A DNA stretch of 64,000 nt from positions 20,791,059 through 20,855,058 of the forward strand of contig JAQNBH010000002.1 in assembly GCA_028752905.1 (NCBI GenBank). Direction: 5' to 3'. The position numbers were made by a program, and so were the translations under genes. Numbering within the stretch: position 1 is the first letter of the stretch; the number at the start of each line of letters is the position of its first letter. The notes under the pieces are model-generated. The model ran no database searches. It saw nothing but the letters and a program-made list of their open reading frames with translations, and was not told the origin of the DNA. This DNA comes from Cladorhizidae sp. MBARI D1340-BT2 (lineage: Eukaryota; Porifera; Demospongiae; Poecilosclerida; Cladorhizidae). Shown here in pieces: positions 45,888 to 57,800 of the stretch.

Positions 45888-48800
45888 GTATGTAGTATTA
45901 AATAGCAATAACGATTTGGTAATGACCCTTCGCTTAAAGGGTATGAGATGAGTAGCTATGTAGTTTGACTTTACCGAAGGGTTTTGAGGATTACTACGTA
46001 GGAGTGACGATAAAGAGAGCTGGCACCTCGCCAGATATGCACTACTTTTTAGCTCCTGTGTGCATTGCTGGTTCTTATGTGTGTTGTGTGTTCATTCGTT
46101 AGCGTGGGAGTGGTATTTCCAGGCTGCTCATGAATGTATTCATAAAGAATTCAAAACATCCCTGGGGTAGTGGTTTCCATGCAATTGTGCTGTGATATTA
46201 TGTTCTGCTGTAGTCCCTAGGTTGACTTGGAAGCATACAGCTACTTCCTTATCTAGCTGGACAGCAATAGCTTTTGGGTAATTGGATTCCTGCCTGTTCC
46301 CTTCCACAACCGTTTAGTTTGCTCTGACTGGAGCTTAGGAAACCAAGAGGTGTTTGTGATCATAAAGTAATAAAGTAATCAACATAAGCCAGATCTCGGC
46401 TAATTTTCTAGAGAACTTAGTTACACTAAAATAAATGTTGGAATTCCACCAGGAACAGTATGTATCCACCCAACTTGCATTACAGTGCTTGCCACAGTGT
46501 AGTACAGAGAAGAAAGGGCGACAGGACAAACATAAAATGTGGCAATGCCATTCATTAAAGGGGACAAAAAACATTAAATGCATTGTGATGTAAGTTGGAA
46601 CATAGTTGGCCGAAAATACTTTGTGAACTTTTGTCTTCACTTCCAATCACTTTGTAAAGATGGGGCAGTAACAAGGGAAGGGATAAGAAGAGAACCTTGG
46701 CCAGCACCTACTGCAGTCATTCATGGTGCTCTTGAGATTGCCTCTCCATCTTTCTATCCTTCTGCTCCTTGCTCTTATCGCCTGGAGTCAAGGTTACTTT
46801 CTGCATTTGTATGGAGGTGTTGTGTCGTCCAGTAGATTAGCCTGTGGCATACTTGTACGTATGTACTGGCTGCTTCGCTCAATGGTGCATGTGTATGGAG
46901 GTGTTGTGACGTCCAGTAGATTAGCCTGTGGCACACTCTGTCTGCTTCGCTCAATGGTGCATGTGTATGGAGGTGTTGTGTCGTCCAGTAGATTAGCCTG
47001 TGGCATACATACTTGTATGTGTTGTCTGCTTCGCTCAATGGTGCATGTGTATGGAGGTGTTGTGCCATCCAGTAGAGCTAGCCTGTGCGATTCTTGTGTT
47101 TTTGGTACCTTGCTCAATGGATTTGTATTAGTGCAAAGCTCTTCTATCCATCCCCTCTATATGTTCTCTATTTTTGGTACTCTAATGTGCATCTGGGAGC
47201 TTTTGGTAGTCTCCCTTGTCTACTAAAACAAGCAGTGCAACAGAACACTGAGAGTGGATGACCATGCCAGGAGTAAAACCACAATAATTTCTCAACCCTC
47301 TTGCTATCCAAAACAACAACAGGTGGCAGGCTTTCATGCCGAGGTAGGGACGCCACCTGGGGTGCCATGGTAGGGACGCCACCTGGGGTGCTGAGGTAGG
47401 GTAGGGACGCCACCTGTGGTACCTGGGGTGCTGAGGTAGGGACGCCACCTGGGATGCCATGGTAGGAGTGCCACTTGTGGTGCCGAGGTAGGGGCCACCT
47501 GGGAGGGATCCTTTTCCCCCACACCCAGAAATTTTAAGATAATTAAAATGTGGCTTACAAATGATTTATTCTGTGGTTTTGCAGTTTCTGTACGTCTAAA
47601 ATTTGATTGGAGTCAACAGTTGAAGGTCGAGGACCTTCGATAGCAATGCAAATTAGTCTGCCAAGATTAGCTTCACTAGGTCTAGATCGAAGATGATTAT
47701 TGATATGCTCTTCATTTGACTGAAAGAACACTGTCCCAACTAAGATGAAACGTTTGAAGATTTCTGGAAATAACTCAACATCTACACCTGAGGATTCCAT
47801 CTCTACTGCTCACAGTCTTTCTTGTGACAGTGGAACACGATACAATTTCACTCAAAGCATTGCACTAAATGATCGTTTACCAGTGCTGTCCATAGCTGCA
47901 GAAATGTGCATGAACCACACCCATAAATTTGTCCCGTTCTTGAAGTGGTACAGCTGGACCGTCGGAGCCACCTCAGTGCTTTCAAATTATATATGAATGT
48001 CTCTATTAGATCGTTTTCTTATAGATACTTCCTGTAACATTAAGGTCACTAAAGAAGAAACTGTAGCCCTCCCACCCTATTTGGGGGTTTATGGCGATCA
48101 TGACTTGATTCAACTCTTATCCATTACACAAGAAAACCTGTTGTGCGTTTTTCCATTTGTGGACACAAGTATGCGTGTGAACTCGATCTTATCGTGCGGG
48201 TGTAAGCACAGTGCATGATGATGTATTCTCGAGCTTGACCTCAAGAGCTGGCAACCTTCTGTTGCAGAGCCGGGGGGGGGGGGGGGGGGAATAACAGCTG
48301 GTAATTGATAGTGCGTGGGTTTGGAAGCCATGTCTGTAAAATTAGCATATGTTTGTCGTTCCAACTACACCTAGGGTGGGGTGATAGTGCCTGGGATGTC
48401 AGACCATGAGGTGATATGTGTACTTGCGCGTCTTGTGACTGGCTGTTCCTTTGGAGGAATGTCTTGTCTCCCAAGGCAAGTGTGAGTAAACTATTTAAGT
48501 GGGGCATAAATTAGCCCCCCCCCTTGAAGGAATTGTTGGCTGTGTGTGTGCTGGTATATTGAATATGTCCGAGCAAAGTCTTGTTAGTGTGCCGATATTT
48601 GATCTACAGAATAAGTAAATGTACACATTCTGCTGGTGGGCAATACCAAGAATTTTCCCTATTGAGATTAAATACTTCCCAGGCATAATGAATTGATATA
48701 GGGTCTGTCTGTGTGCACAAGACTCGTGTGTACAGTGTGCGAGTCAGCAACTGTTATTGCCTGGTGGCTAGATGTGGTATGGGTAGAAAAGGGAGTATAG

Positions 48801-51800
48801 ATCCTCTTTGACCAGCGCACTGCAAGTCCCTACTAAAGGCTGGTTTATAATATGCTGCTACTGGGGTGTGCCAAGTTGATTTATGTGATACTGTGAACAT
48901 GAAGTAACTTTGCTTGAATAGACTCACTTGCTATCCTAGTTCCAGTTGCGACACGTGTTGGATGTGTTTTGTTTGTGTTTCCGCAACAACGACAACAAAA
49001 AGTTTCTCTCAAACTCTCTGTTGACATAATAACATTATTATAACCTTCTCAATAATCAAACTTCAAATTGCATTCTCTCGGCGTTTCGACTAGATGCTCT
49101 AGCCTTCATCAGGAATGACAGTTTGAAGTTGATTATTGAGAAGGTTATAATAAAAGGTTTCTCCTCTCCTCGAGGGATGAGCGAGGAAAAGGTGGTAGAG
49201 GCAGTGAGGAACTCTCCTGGTATATGGTGTATCCCATAAGTCATTTGGAGGTTGAAGTTAATGGGTGGCATTCGTAATTCATGGGTGAAAGTTCAATAGT
49301 TCAAAGCGATGTCACGCGAAAGCCTCGCAACATATTGTGAACCGCCGGTAAGAGTCAACCTGCAGCATGGCTTATCACTAGACATGGGATTTTTCTGTCA
49401 TTTTGTTCAGCAAAATATGATGTTTTTATGTCATTTTTTTGTGGTAAATGGCAAAATATGTGATTATGAAATTCAGATAAGTAGGGGCTCTATATCAGGG
49501 GGGGGGGGAAACGGTTTTAAACCTTTTATTACGGGATAGAACAACTAGCAGTCAGCAGCACGAGAATAGAAACAGTGTGTCACCATAATTTTGACCGCAT
49601 TCTCTTCAGTCAAACGGTGGCGCCTGTCAGTCAACACAGTTTTGTAGACCGATAAGGTTCTCTCCACATCGACATTGGCAGTAGGGCAGAACTTGAAGTT
49701 GGCGATGTCTCCAGGACCAAATCCTTCAGGGAGGGAGCCTTCCTCACCTTTCAAGCACCCCACAATTGAGCGTAGCACCAGAACATCAGGGTTTCTCTCC
49801 AGCACAGAGTTGAACTTGTTTTGTAACAGCAACCCCTTTTGGCCAGCAATACTGTCGAGGTTGGACTTGGCTTCGTCGAGGATGGCAAAGGCTCTTTCCA
49901 AAGGCAAACCCGCTTCTTCAAGACGAGTCAGAACAGCAGTAAGGAAAGCCAAGTTTCCTGCAATGAAGGCCAAGTCTGAGCAATTTCTGAAACTTTCCGA
50001 TGGCTGCTGCATCTTCTGGCGACAACTGACGGTTTTGACTTTATCGAAATTTTTGGCGTAAAACAAAGCTGCATCTATCCAGGTGCCCCATCTTGTCAGC
50101 ACAGGCTCGGGTGGAAGGGGAACTTCAGGACAGACCCCTTTCCAGTTAATGATGTGGGAGGGGTCTTTTACAAAGATCCTCTTCACGGTGGAGATGAGAT
50201 CATTGACCTCTGGAAATATTTTGCGGACAGATTCACAGACACGATGGAGACCATGGGCAAGACAAGTGATGTGAATGAGTGTGGGTTAGAAGACCTTCAG
50301 TTCCCGGCCTGATTTTAGCATGTATGCTGTGGCATCGGAGAGAAGCAGCTTCGCCGATCAGCATCAAAATTGGGCCACAGAAACTTGAGGGTGTTGTTGA
50401 CTAGGCAAGAGATGGTGGCAGAGTCGAGGAAAACCACATTGGCAAGGTAAGGGACATGGTACTTCTCGTTTGTCGAGCCTCCCAATCAAAACATTTGCCA
50501 CGTAGCGGCCCATGGCATCCGTCGTATCATCGACGCCCTCCCAAACTGTCCTGTATCTCGTGAATGGCATCCTGGTAGCACTCACCCAAGTACTTCTTCT
50601 CAAGGGTAGCGGCCCATGGCATCCGTCGTATCATCGACGCCCTCCCAAACTGTCCTGAATCTCGTGAATGGCATCCTGGTAGCACTCACTCAAGTACTTC
50701 TTCTCAAGGGTGGTTCTGTCTAGCATGGAGATCCCGATGTTTGACTCCAAGAATCTGCGGAATTTGGGCATGTCCAACTTCATCCATGGAATGCTAGCGG
50801 CGAGGAAGGCTTCACAGAGCTCTTTTCCAACAATTGCAGCCCTTGATTTCTTCGGTGTCGTGGCGAAACAATCCTCAAGTTGTGCCTGGATCACATTTCT
50901 TTTCCGCTTCAATTGACGGTTCTTCTCGTGTGTCTTGGACCCTACATGTTGCCCGATCTGACTCTTCTTAACCAAATTTTCGTAAGCCTTCTCACAGACC
51001 TTGCAGAAGCCACAAGTGTCTGGGTGGTGTTAAATAAATGCTGAGTGAAACACAGCTCCTGTTTTTGTCTAGTTCTTTACAGTTGACATTTATTGAATGT
51101 CTTACTTCCTGATAACAGAGTTAATTTCTTACAGTCGCGAAAAAAGGCACTTTTATGTAAAAACATGTTTTATGTGCTCACATAAAAATCCCATGTCTAT
51201 TTACCACCTTGTGGTGACTAAGGAGGACCTGTCGATGGTCGTTGTTGATAGTTACTGTGCCTCTAGGAGCAATGGCTTTACATCCTTTACATTTGCTTCT
51301 GGAGGCTGTTGGTGCGTGCACCTCCTTATTCTTAATAAGGGGGAGGTGGGGCTTGAACGATAAAATTAAATTTAAAACTTGTGCTAGCTCCAATGTCGCT
51401 CAATTGATTTACTGGCTATGTAGCTCAAAAGATGGATCTCTCGGTGTGCTCTTTTTTTTTAAATGCAGCATTGGTAAAACCATGCCAACATTATAATGCA
51501 GCTAAAATGGGGATGTCCTCAAACTGAGTGCTTGAACTTGCTGCAGGCGTGGCTCCTGATTGAAGGGAGTGTGGTTACAGGAATAGGCTTCATAAGCACA
51601 CAAGAGCAGCACTTGCCTGCAGTGGCCTCTTGAATATCCTTCACAACCCATCAACATTATCAGTGGCTATGCTTGACTATTTAGCCATTTATTAGCACCT
51701 AATGAAAACCATCATTGTAGTGCTTCCTCTCACCACACTATATTTGCCAGCACTTTCCTATCCCGACCACCATTCTTGCGGCCAGTTCAGGCACTCGATT

Positions 51801-54800
51801 TTGAGGTACTGCCACTTGATCTGCGGGTAACTTTTAGCATATGAGATCCATCTTTTGAGCTATATTCCTGGTAAAGTGTGGAGAAGAGGAATCTTATGGA
51901 ACTCCGATGTCACAACCACATCTTTATTTGGTGGTTTGTTCATTCCTTTTAAATTTGAAGGCGACATTGAGTGGACTCAAACGCATCCTGCAAGATGGTG
52001 ATGCTGGCTACGAACATTTAAGTTTTGTCCATGCTCACACTAATGACATCTACTTTCCCCCTTCCCCCCCTCAGTGCTGTTCGTTGCTAGCTCCTGCGAG
52101 AATGTTCGTGTTGTATTTGTATTTTTGGGCGTGTCAACTGAAATAGTGGTGCGTGAACCTCTTGTCCCAGACAAAAGACATTTTTCACAAACGAAGTGTT
52201 GAATGAACATAAGTGTTGAATGTAATATTTGCCATTGGTGAATAGGAACAATGTGATGCAAACTTTTCTTCTTTTTAGCTTCGTAAAGACGTGGTGCCCA
52301 AAACTGCAGGTGAGGCATTTGTTTTGTGTTAATGCAAATTGAGGTTGGTATAATGTAAATGTTAGCTACAGTATGGGATATGTACCTGGCTTTAGGTTAG
52401 CTAGGTCTAGCTATTCTAAACAATACTTCAGTGCCTCCTTTTTCAAATGTGAAGAGATTCGTTCAGCAGACAAGCTTCCACAGAAAGGGTGTGGATGAGG
52501 TGGTGCATGGCAGTGATTGTCCTAGTTTCCTCCCCACTCAACTATTTATTATTTTATTTTTTTATGATTTTCCCGATAAAGCGGTCTCCATCATTTTGAG
52601 TACACCTTTATTCCTATAGGCACTTGCCTGTATTATGGCTACATAGCTAACAATGGCTTTGTTGATGTGGCTGTATGCATATTTACTACAACATGTGTTT
52701 GAGTTGGTACGATTTGTGTAGAGAACTTTAGGGCTCTGTGCACTGGTGAGAAAGGCTTTGGCTTTAAGGGCTCCGTCTTCCATCGCGTCATTCCTGGCTT
52801 TATGTGTCAGGGAGGGGACTTCACAAATCACAATGGCACGGGAGGAAAATCCATCTATGGAGAGAAGTGAGAGCTTGTGTGGAATCATTATTACCTGATG
52901 GTATATCCACTAACCTTTGTGAACCCTTGTAATGTCACCTGCTATCTACCTGATGGTATCCACTAACCTTTGTGAACCCTTGTAATGTCACCTGCTATCT
53001 ACCTGATGGTATCCACTAACCTTTGTGAACCCTTGTAATGTCACCTGCTATCTAATTGGATGCCATGTCCGGATTTCTTTATATAGAGGTGTGTGGGGGG
53101 TGGGGGCACAGTTGTGAAACTATTGGTGCATGTTTCAAGGTTAGTGAGCATATATGACCTCCATTCAATAGGAAGAAGGTGTGGTAGAGAAGCCATGCAT
53201 GTGACTGTGTCTATTGCAAACATTTACTGAGCCATTTCTTGTGATTTTTTTAATATTTATATATATATATATTACTTTTTATAACTTCATTCATGTTCAA
53301 AGATTTTGGTTTCAAAAGGTAGCCAATTCTGTGTGCTTTCCAATGGTGTTACAATGGTGGTGTTGCTATAAACTGTGGCTGAAATATGGGCAAAACCACA
53401 AAGGTCATTACAAGTTGTATGGGCTCTTGCTCGCGAACTCTTTGAGCACTTGTCATTTATGGTGATATCAGAATACCTACAGATACAACTTAACGAAGTA
53501 ATGTTTATAAAACAATTCCTATTATCCCAATTTTTCAAAATACAGAACAATGCTAAAGCTTTCAGATTATATAAAAGTTAGGGAAAAATTTGACTGAGTT
53601 AACACTTACGCGGCGTCAATTGAAAACGTCACAATAATCGTACGTGCGTTATACTCAAACCGGAAGCAACCATCTGGGTGCGGCATTGTTTTTTTAAACC
53701 TTGTGCGATCGCATGGGGAAGAAACGGTCTGTTGTTAGTTGCTGCTATGGCATATTTACTACTCCAAAATTGACCAAACAACAGAGACACATCCAGGGAA
53801 CATTGGTTATCTCAGCAAACTGTAAGTATTCGATAACCAGTTTAAAAAAACACATTCTATTGACGCTATTGTTATACCTTTGTTTAGAAACTAGTCATGG
53901 TAGCTTCTACGCTATTTTTGTATGTTAGTCGGCTGCTTAGACTATGCAAAGTATGCCAGATTTGTCTGTATGCTGTGTGGTAGCTATATGATTGGCAATT
54001 TAGGTTGGTGGGAGCTATTTTTGTTACATTGTGTACTAAAACTTACCTGGCTATATAGCTATCTAGCTACAAGAACAGCAATAATAACAGCAAAAGTCCA
54101 TTTGAATACCTTGCTAGATCAAGTACAATGTTTTATAAGAAGATAATTGAATATAGTCATTGAATAACAATATAGTCATGAGTTCACCGTGTTGCTCTTG
54201 GTTTCTTCAGGATCTTGGCTGTGTGGTACTCTTTGAAGCACTCTTCTGGATGTAGAGGTGGGTGGTCAGAGCAAGTCTGACAGTAGTACACTGAGCCTGA
54301 GCGAACCGTAAGTGGCCTGTTTACGATCAGAATTTGTGCATAAATATTTGTTTCACGCACTACTAGGTCAAAAACCTCGTCTGCAAAGAACAGGTGAAGA
54401 AATATCCTTGCGCTCAACATCATCATCTGGCAAATTTGAACCAGGAGTTTCTGTATACAAACGCTCGGTGGGGCTCATAATGTTGTCAACTTCTTTGCAC
54501 CTGACAAGCCCACTTGAAGAATTTCCACTCGTATGGCCAGTTTCCACATCCATTTCCCCATCAGTCTCATCTACACTACTGCTGCCATTAGCATCTTCCA
54601 TTTATTCAGGGACCGCATCCTCCAGGTCATTCTTCCACATCATATAGTTCATCTTCTTCCAATATCATCTAGTTCACTGTCACCTTCAAAGTCATTCTCA
54701 ATATCAGAAAGAGCCTCCAATACTGCCTGTAGATCCATATTTGTGTTTGTTTTGGATAAAAATACACACCATGTTTCTTATTTGCACAGCTGGAAATGAA

Positions 54801-57800
54801 CCACGAAATAAAACGCCTGTTTTTTAATTTTTATATGTTATTCATGGAGATGATGATGCATTCCCAAGTTTGATTATAAACCCATCAACCTTGCCTAGTA
54901 AGTACAGACTATAAAACAGACAATCCACAGAGCTATGCAACAAGAAATATCATGTCACAGAGGCTGTGACACACGCACTGCCAGGAGCTGTGACACGCAT
55001 ATGTGGGGTGGATTGTGACACGTGGGGTGGATTGTTGTGTCACAAATGCCTTGTTGTGTCACAAATGCCTTGTTGTGTCACAAATGCCGTGACAGATTCA
55101 GTGTCAGAGTTATGGCCTGTTCACGCTGCACTTAAACCGATGCACATTGGATCAGAGGAAAATGATGATGCGCATTAATGCACGTTCGTCACGTCCAGAA
55201 TACTGTACGAAGAAAAAATTGTCTGCCTACCAAAGTCAGTCAAAATCATATACTGTAGTTGACTAAAGTTTGTTTTTGCTCCTTTCTTACTGATCGGCTA
55301 CCTACAGATGTGCAGAAAGCATTTTCTGCAGAGAAGAAAGAGGAGAGAGTTGAGGGAAAGGCAGAACCGATGAAGGTTTCATCTGCACGAACTTCAGAAG
55401 TCCAGATGCAGGGCCTATAAACATAGCAACAGTTATCTAGCTAATGTAGTTGGCTAGTTTGGCCGCAGACCACAGCTAGTAGTATACAGGTAGCTCCAAA
55501 ATTCCCAACTGCAGCATCACGAAGACGTGAGTAAATAAAATTCTTTTCAATGCACACTCACGTAGTTATTTGAATGCTTTAATTTGTTGCTCTGATTTGC
55601 ATCCAACCACCTATCGAGGTGGATGCGACCGATGCACGCTTGTGCAGTGTGGGCAGGCCTTTAGACTGCTATAGTGCATGAGATTAGTTTGAAAAGTACA
55701 ATACTAAAAAACACATGGTTTGCTCACAGTGTTAAAATAACAACTGTGGTTACGACTTTGGAGCTCTATAAATTCTGCATACTTCACTCTATGACTTTGA
55801 TATATGGCTCAGAAGATTATCTCTCTGTGTGCGCTTGTGTGCGCTCTTTTGATAATAATTTTTTTGCATGGGTACAACCATACCTAAGTTACATGCAGTC
55901 AAAATTGGGGGCCTCAAAACCAGCCTGCCCAAGCTTTCTGCATTTCTAACTCCTAATTGGAAAGTGCAAGACATTTGAAATTATTACCAGTGGCCAGAGG
56001 AGCTCTACTCTATACAATGAGTGTTATAATTATGCACTGAAACGTAAGTAAGCGGTCAAGCGCGGGGGTGGAAACTTAGTTTTTGAAGTTAATTTTCCAC
56101 CTATTATAGGACGTGCTGTAATGAGTTTCATTAATATCGCACAAACTCAGAGAGTGTGCCTTCAAAGTATTGCTCTCGCTGATGGTGACTGGAGAGAAGC
56201 TTTCTGTAGTACATCGTTGAAGCTTGTTGTGGCCAGCAGTAGCCAGTTTAGCTGTAAGTTAATGAGGAGCCCAGCACGAGCGGCTGCTTTAAGGGGTACA
56301 ATATGTGACTTACATTATCATGTTTGTTCAGCTGTTTCTATTTATAGTGTCGATAAATTCTATGCCCTATAAGACATGCACTGTATTGGTCTATTAGGAA
56401 CCACCACACACACACATACAAATACCCTCTAATTGTAACCTTGAGGCAAGTAGCAATAAGACATGCCCAAATAATTGTTGATTAGACTTTTATAAGCTGA
56501 AGACTGGAGTGTTATGGCCACCAGCAGGGGTTGAACCCAGATATCTGCTTTCCTGGTGCCTTTTTAGTCACCGTTGCCACAGGCACCGAAATGATTAGTA
56601 TTCTTCCAAACAGGACTTGAGCTCTTTCAGAACTGCAACCAATAGTTAACCTCCCTTCAAAAGTAAATCACACTCAGATTAGGAATTAGTAACTGGGTCC
56701 TAATAGGGAATATACGGTATTGATTCCCAATGTATCCATGGGCACTGCTTTCATGTTTGTTCGAGGTGAAGGCTCTGGTTGACACTTGGCTGCAAGCCTG
56801 CAGATTGCCAAAGTGCTAGCAAGATCCTTGACTTCCACTCTTCATATTTGCTCGCCATTGCTTGAATGAACACTAAAAGTAGATCAGATTGTAGCAAATT
56901 TTGAGCTTTCCAGTCCTGATATTTGATGTGTGTATATATATATATCGTGTGGTGCTTGGATTCGTAGAAAATCGTGAATGTGAGTACATTTCCTCTGGAA
57001 CGTAATTGTTGGTAGCATGAGTAGGCATGGCTAGTGGCATAATAGTGCAGGATCCCCTTATGGTAAGGTCAGGCGGAGATCACTTGATTAAACTATTTTC
57101 TGGCAATTCTTGTGCTGAGCAAACCGCATGATGTAGCAGTGGGAAATTACAGTCCGGCATCAGACATTTTCCAAATTTTCATTGATTTTGTCTGGAAAAA
57201 ATCAATTGACTATCGAAAAGTCTGAGCCACACTAATCAATGCTAAAAAATATGCATATCCGCACAACCACAAACGTATCGAAACATCCGATGCCCTAACC
57301 TTCGACACAGATTAATGGGGAAGAGGTGAAGCTGTTACTTGATGACTGACTCAATCTGTTATAAAGTGACTCGATCTGTTATAAAATTTTAATGCACTCA
57401 TTCCTTGATGATTGATTTGAGGTTGCATGCAAGTAGAAACTTTCAAAAAAAAAGGATGGCAGATCAAAATCTGAGAATGGCAGAACCAAATTGAGACAAA
57501 TTGAAACAGATTTGGTTGTCATTTCCTGCACTGATGTAGCTATTGGATGTGAATGAATTATTGTATTATGGATGATTTACATATGATTACAACCTTCTCT
57601 GTTAGGTTTGCTGATGAGAACTTTGAATTGAAGCATACAGAATCTGGTATCCTGTCCATGGCTAATGCTGGTGCCCACACTAATGGCTCCCAGTTCTTTA
57701 TCTGCACTGCCAAGACAACCTGGTGGGATTCTTCTTCTTATTATTATTATTGTTATTATTATTATATATGTGTGAGTGTGTCTAACCAGATTTGCGAAAA

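Noticed and set aside
46723..47226. Overlapping open frames with repeated peptides on both strands
   Set aside because: They follow the minisatellite unit and lie in the cyclophilin intron; no family signature.
47168..47524. Repeated Pro/Trp-rich frames that look like a repeat protein
   Set aside because: All frames are open because of the 27-bp minisatellite.
49035..49154. A proven active hammerhead ribozyme
   Set aside because: The core boxes are there but there is an extra base after CTGATGA and no clear NUH cleavage site, so only similarity is claimed.
56505..56590. A functional tRNA gene
   Set aside because: No acceptor stem pairing and no convincing anticodon arm.
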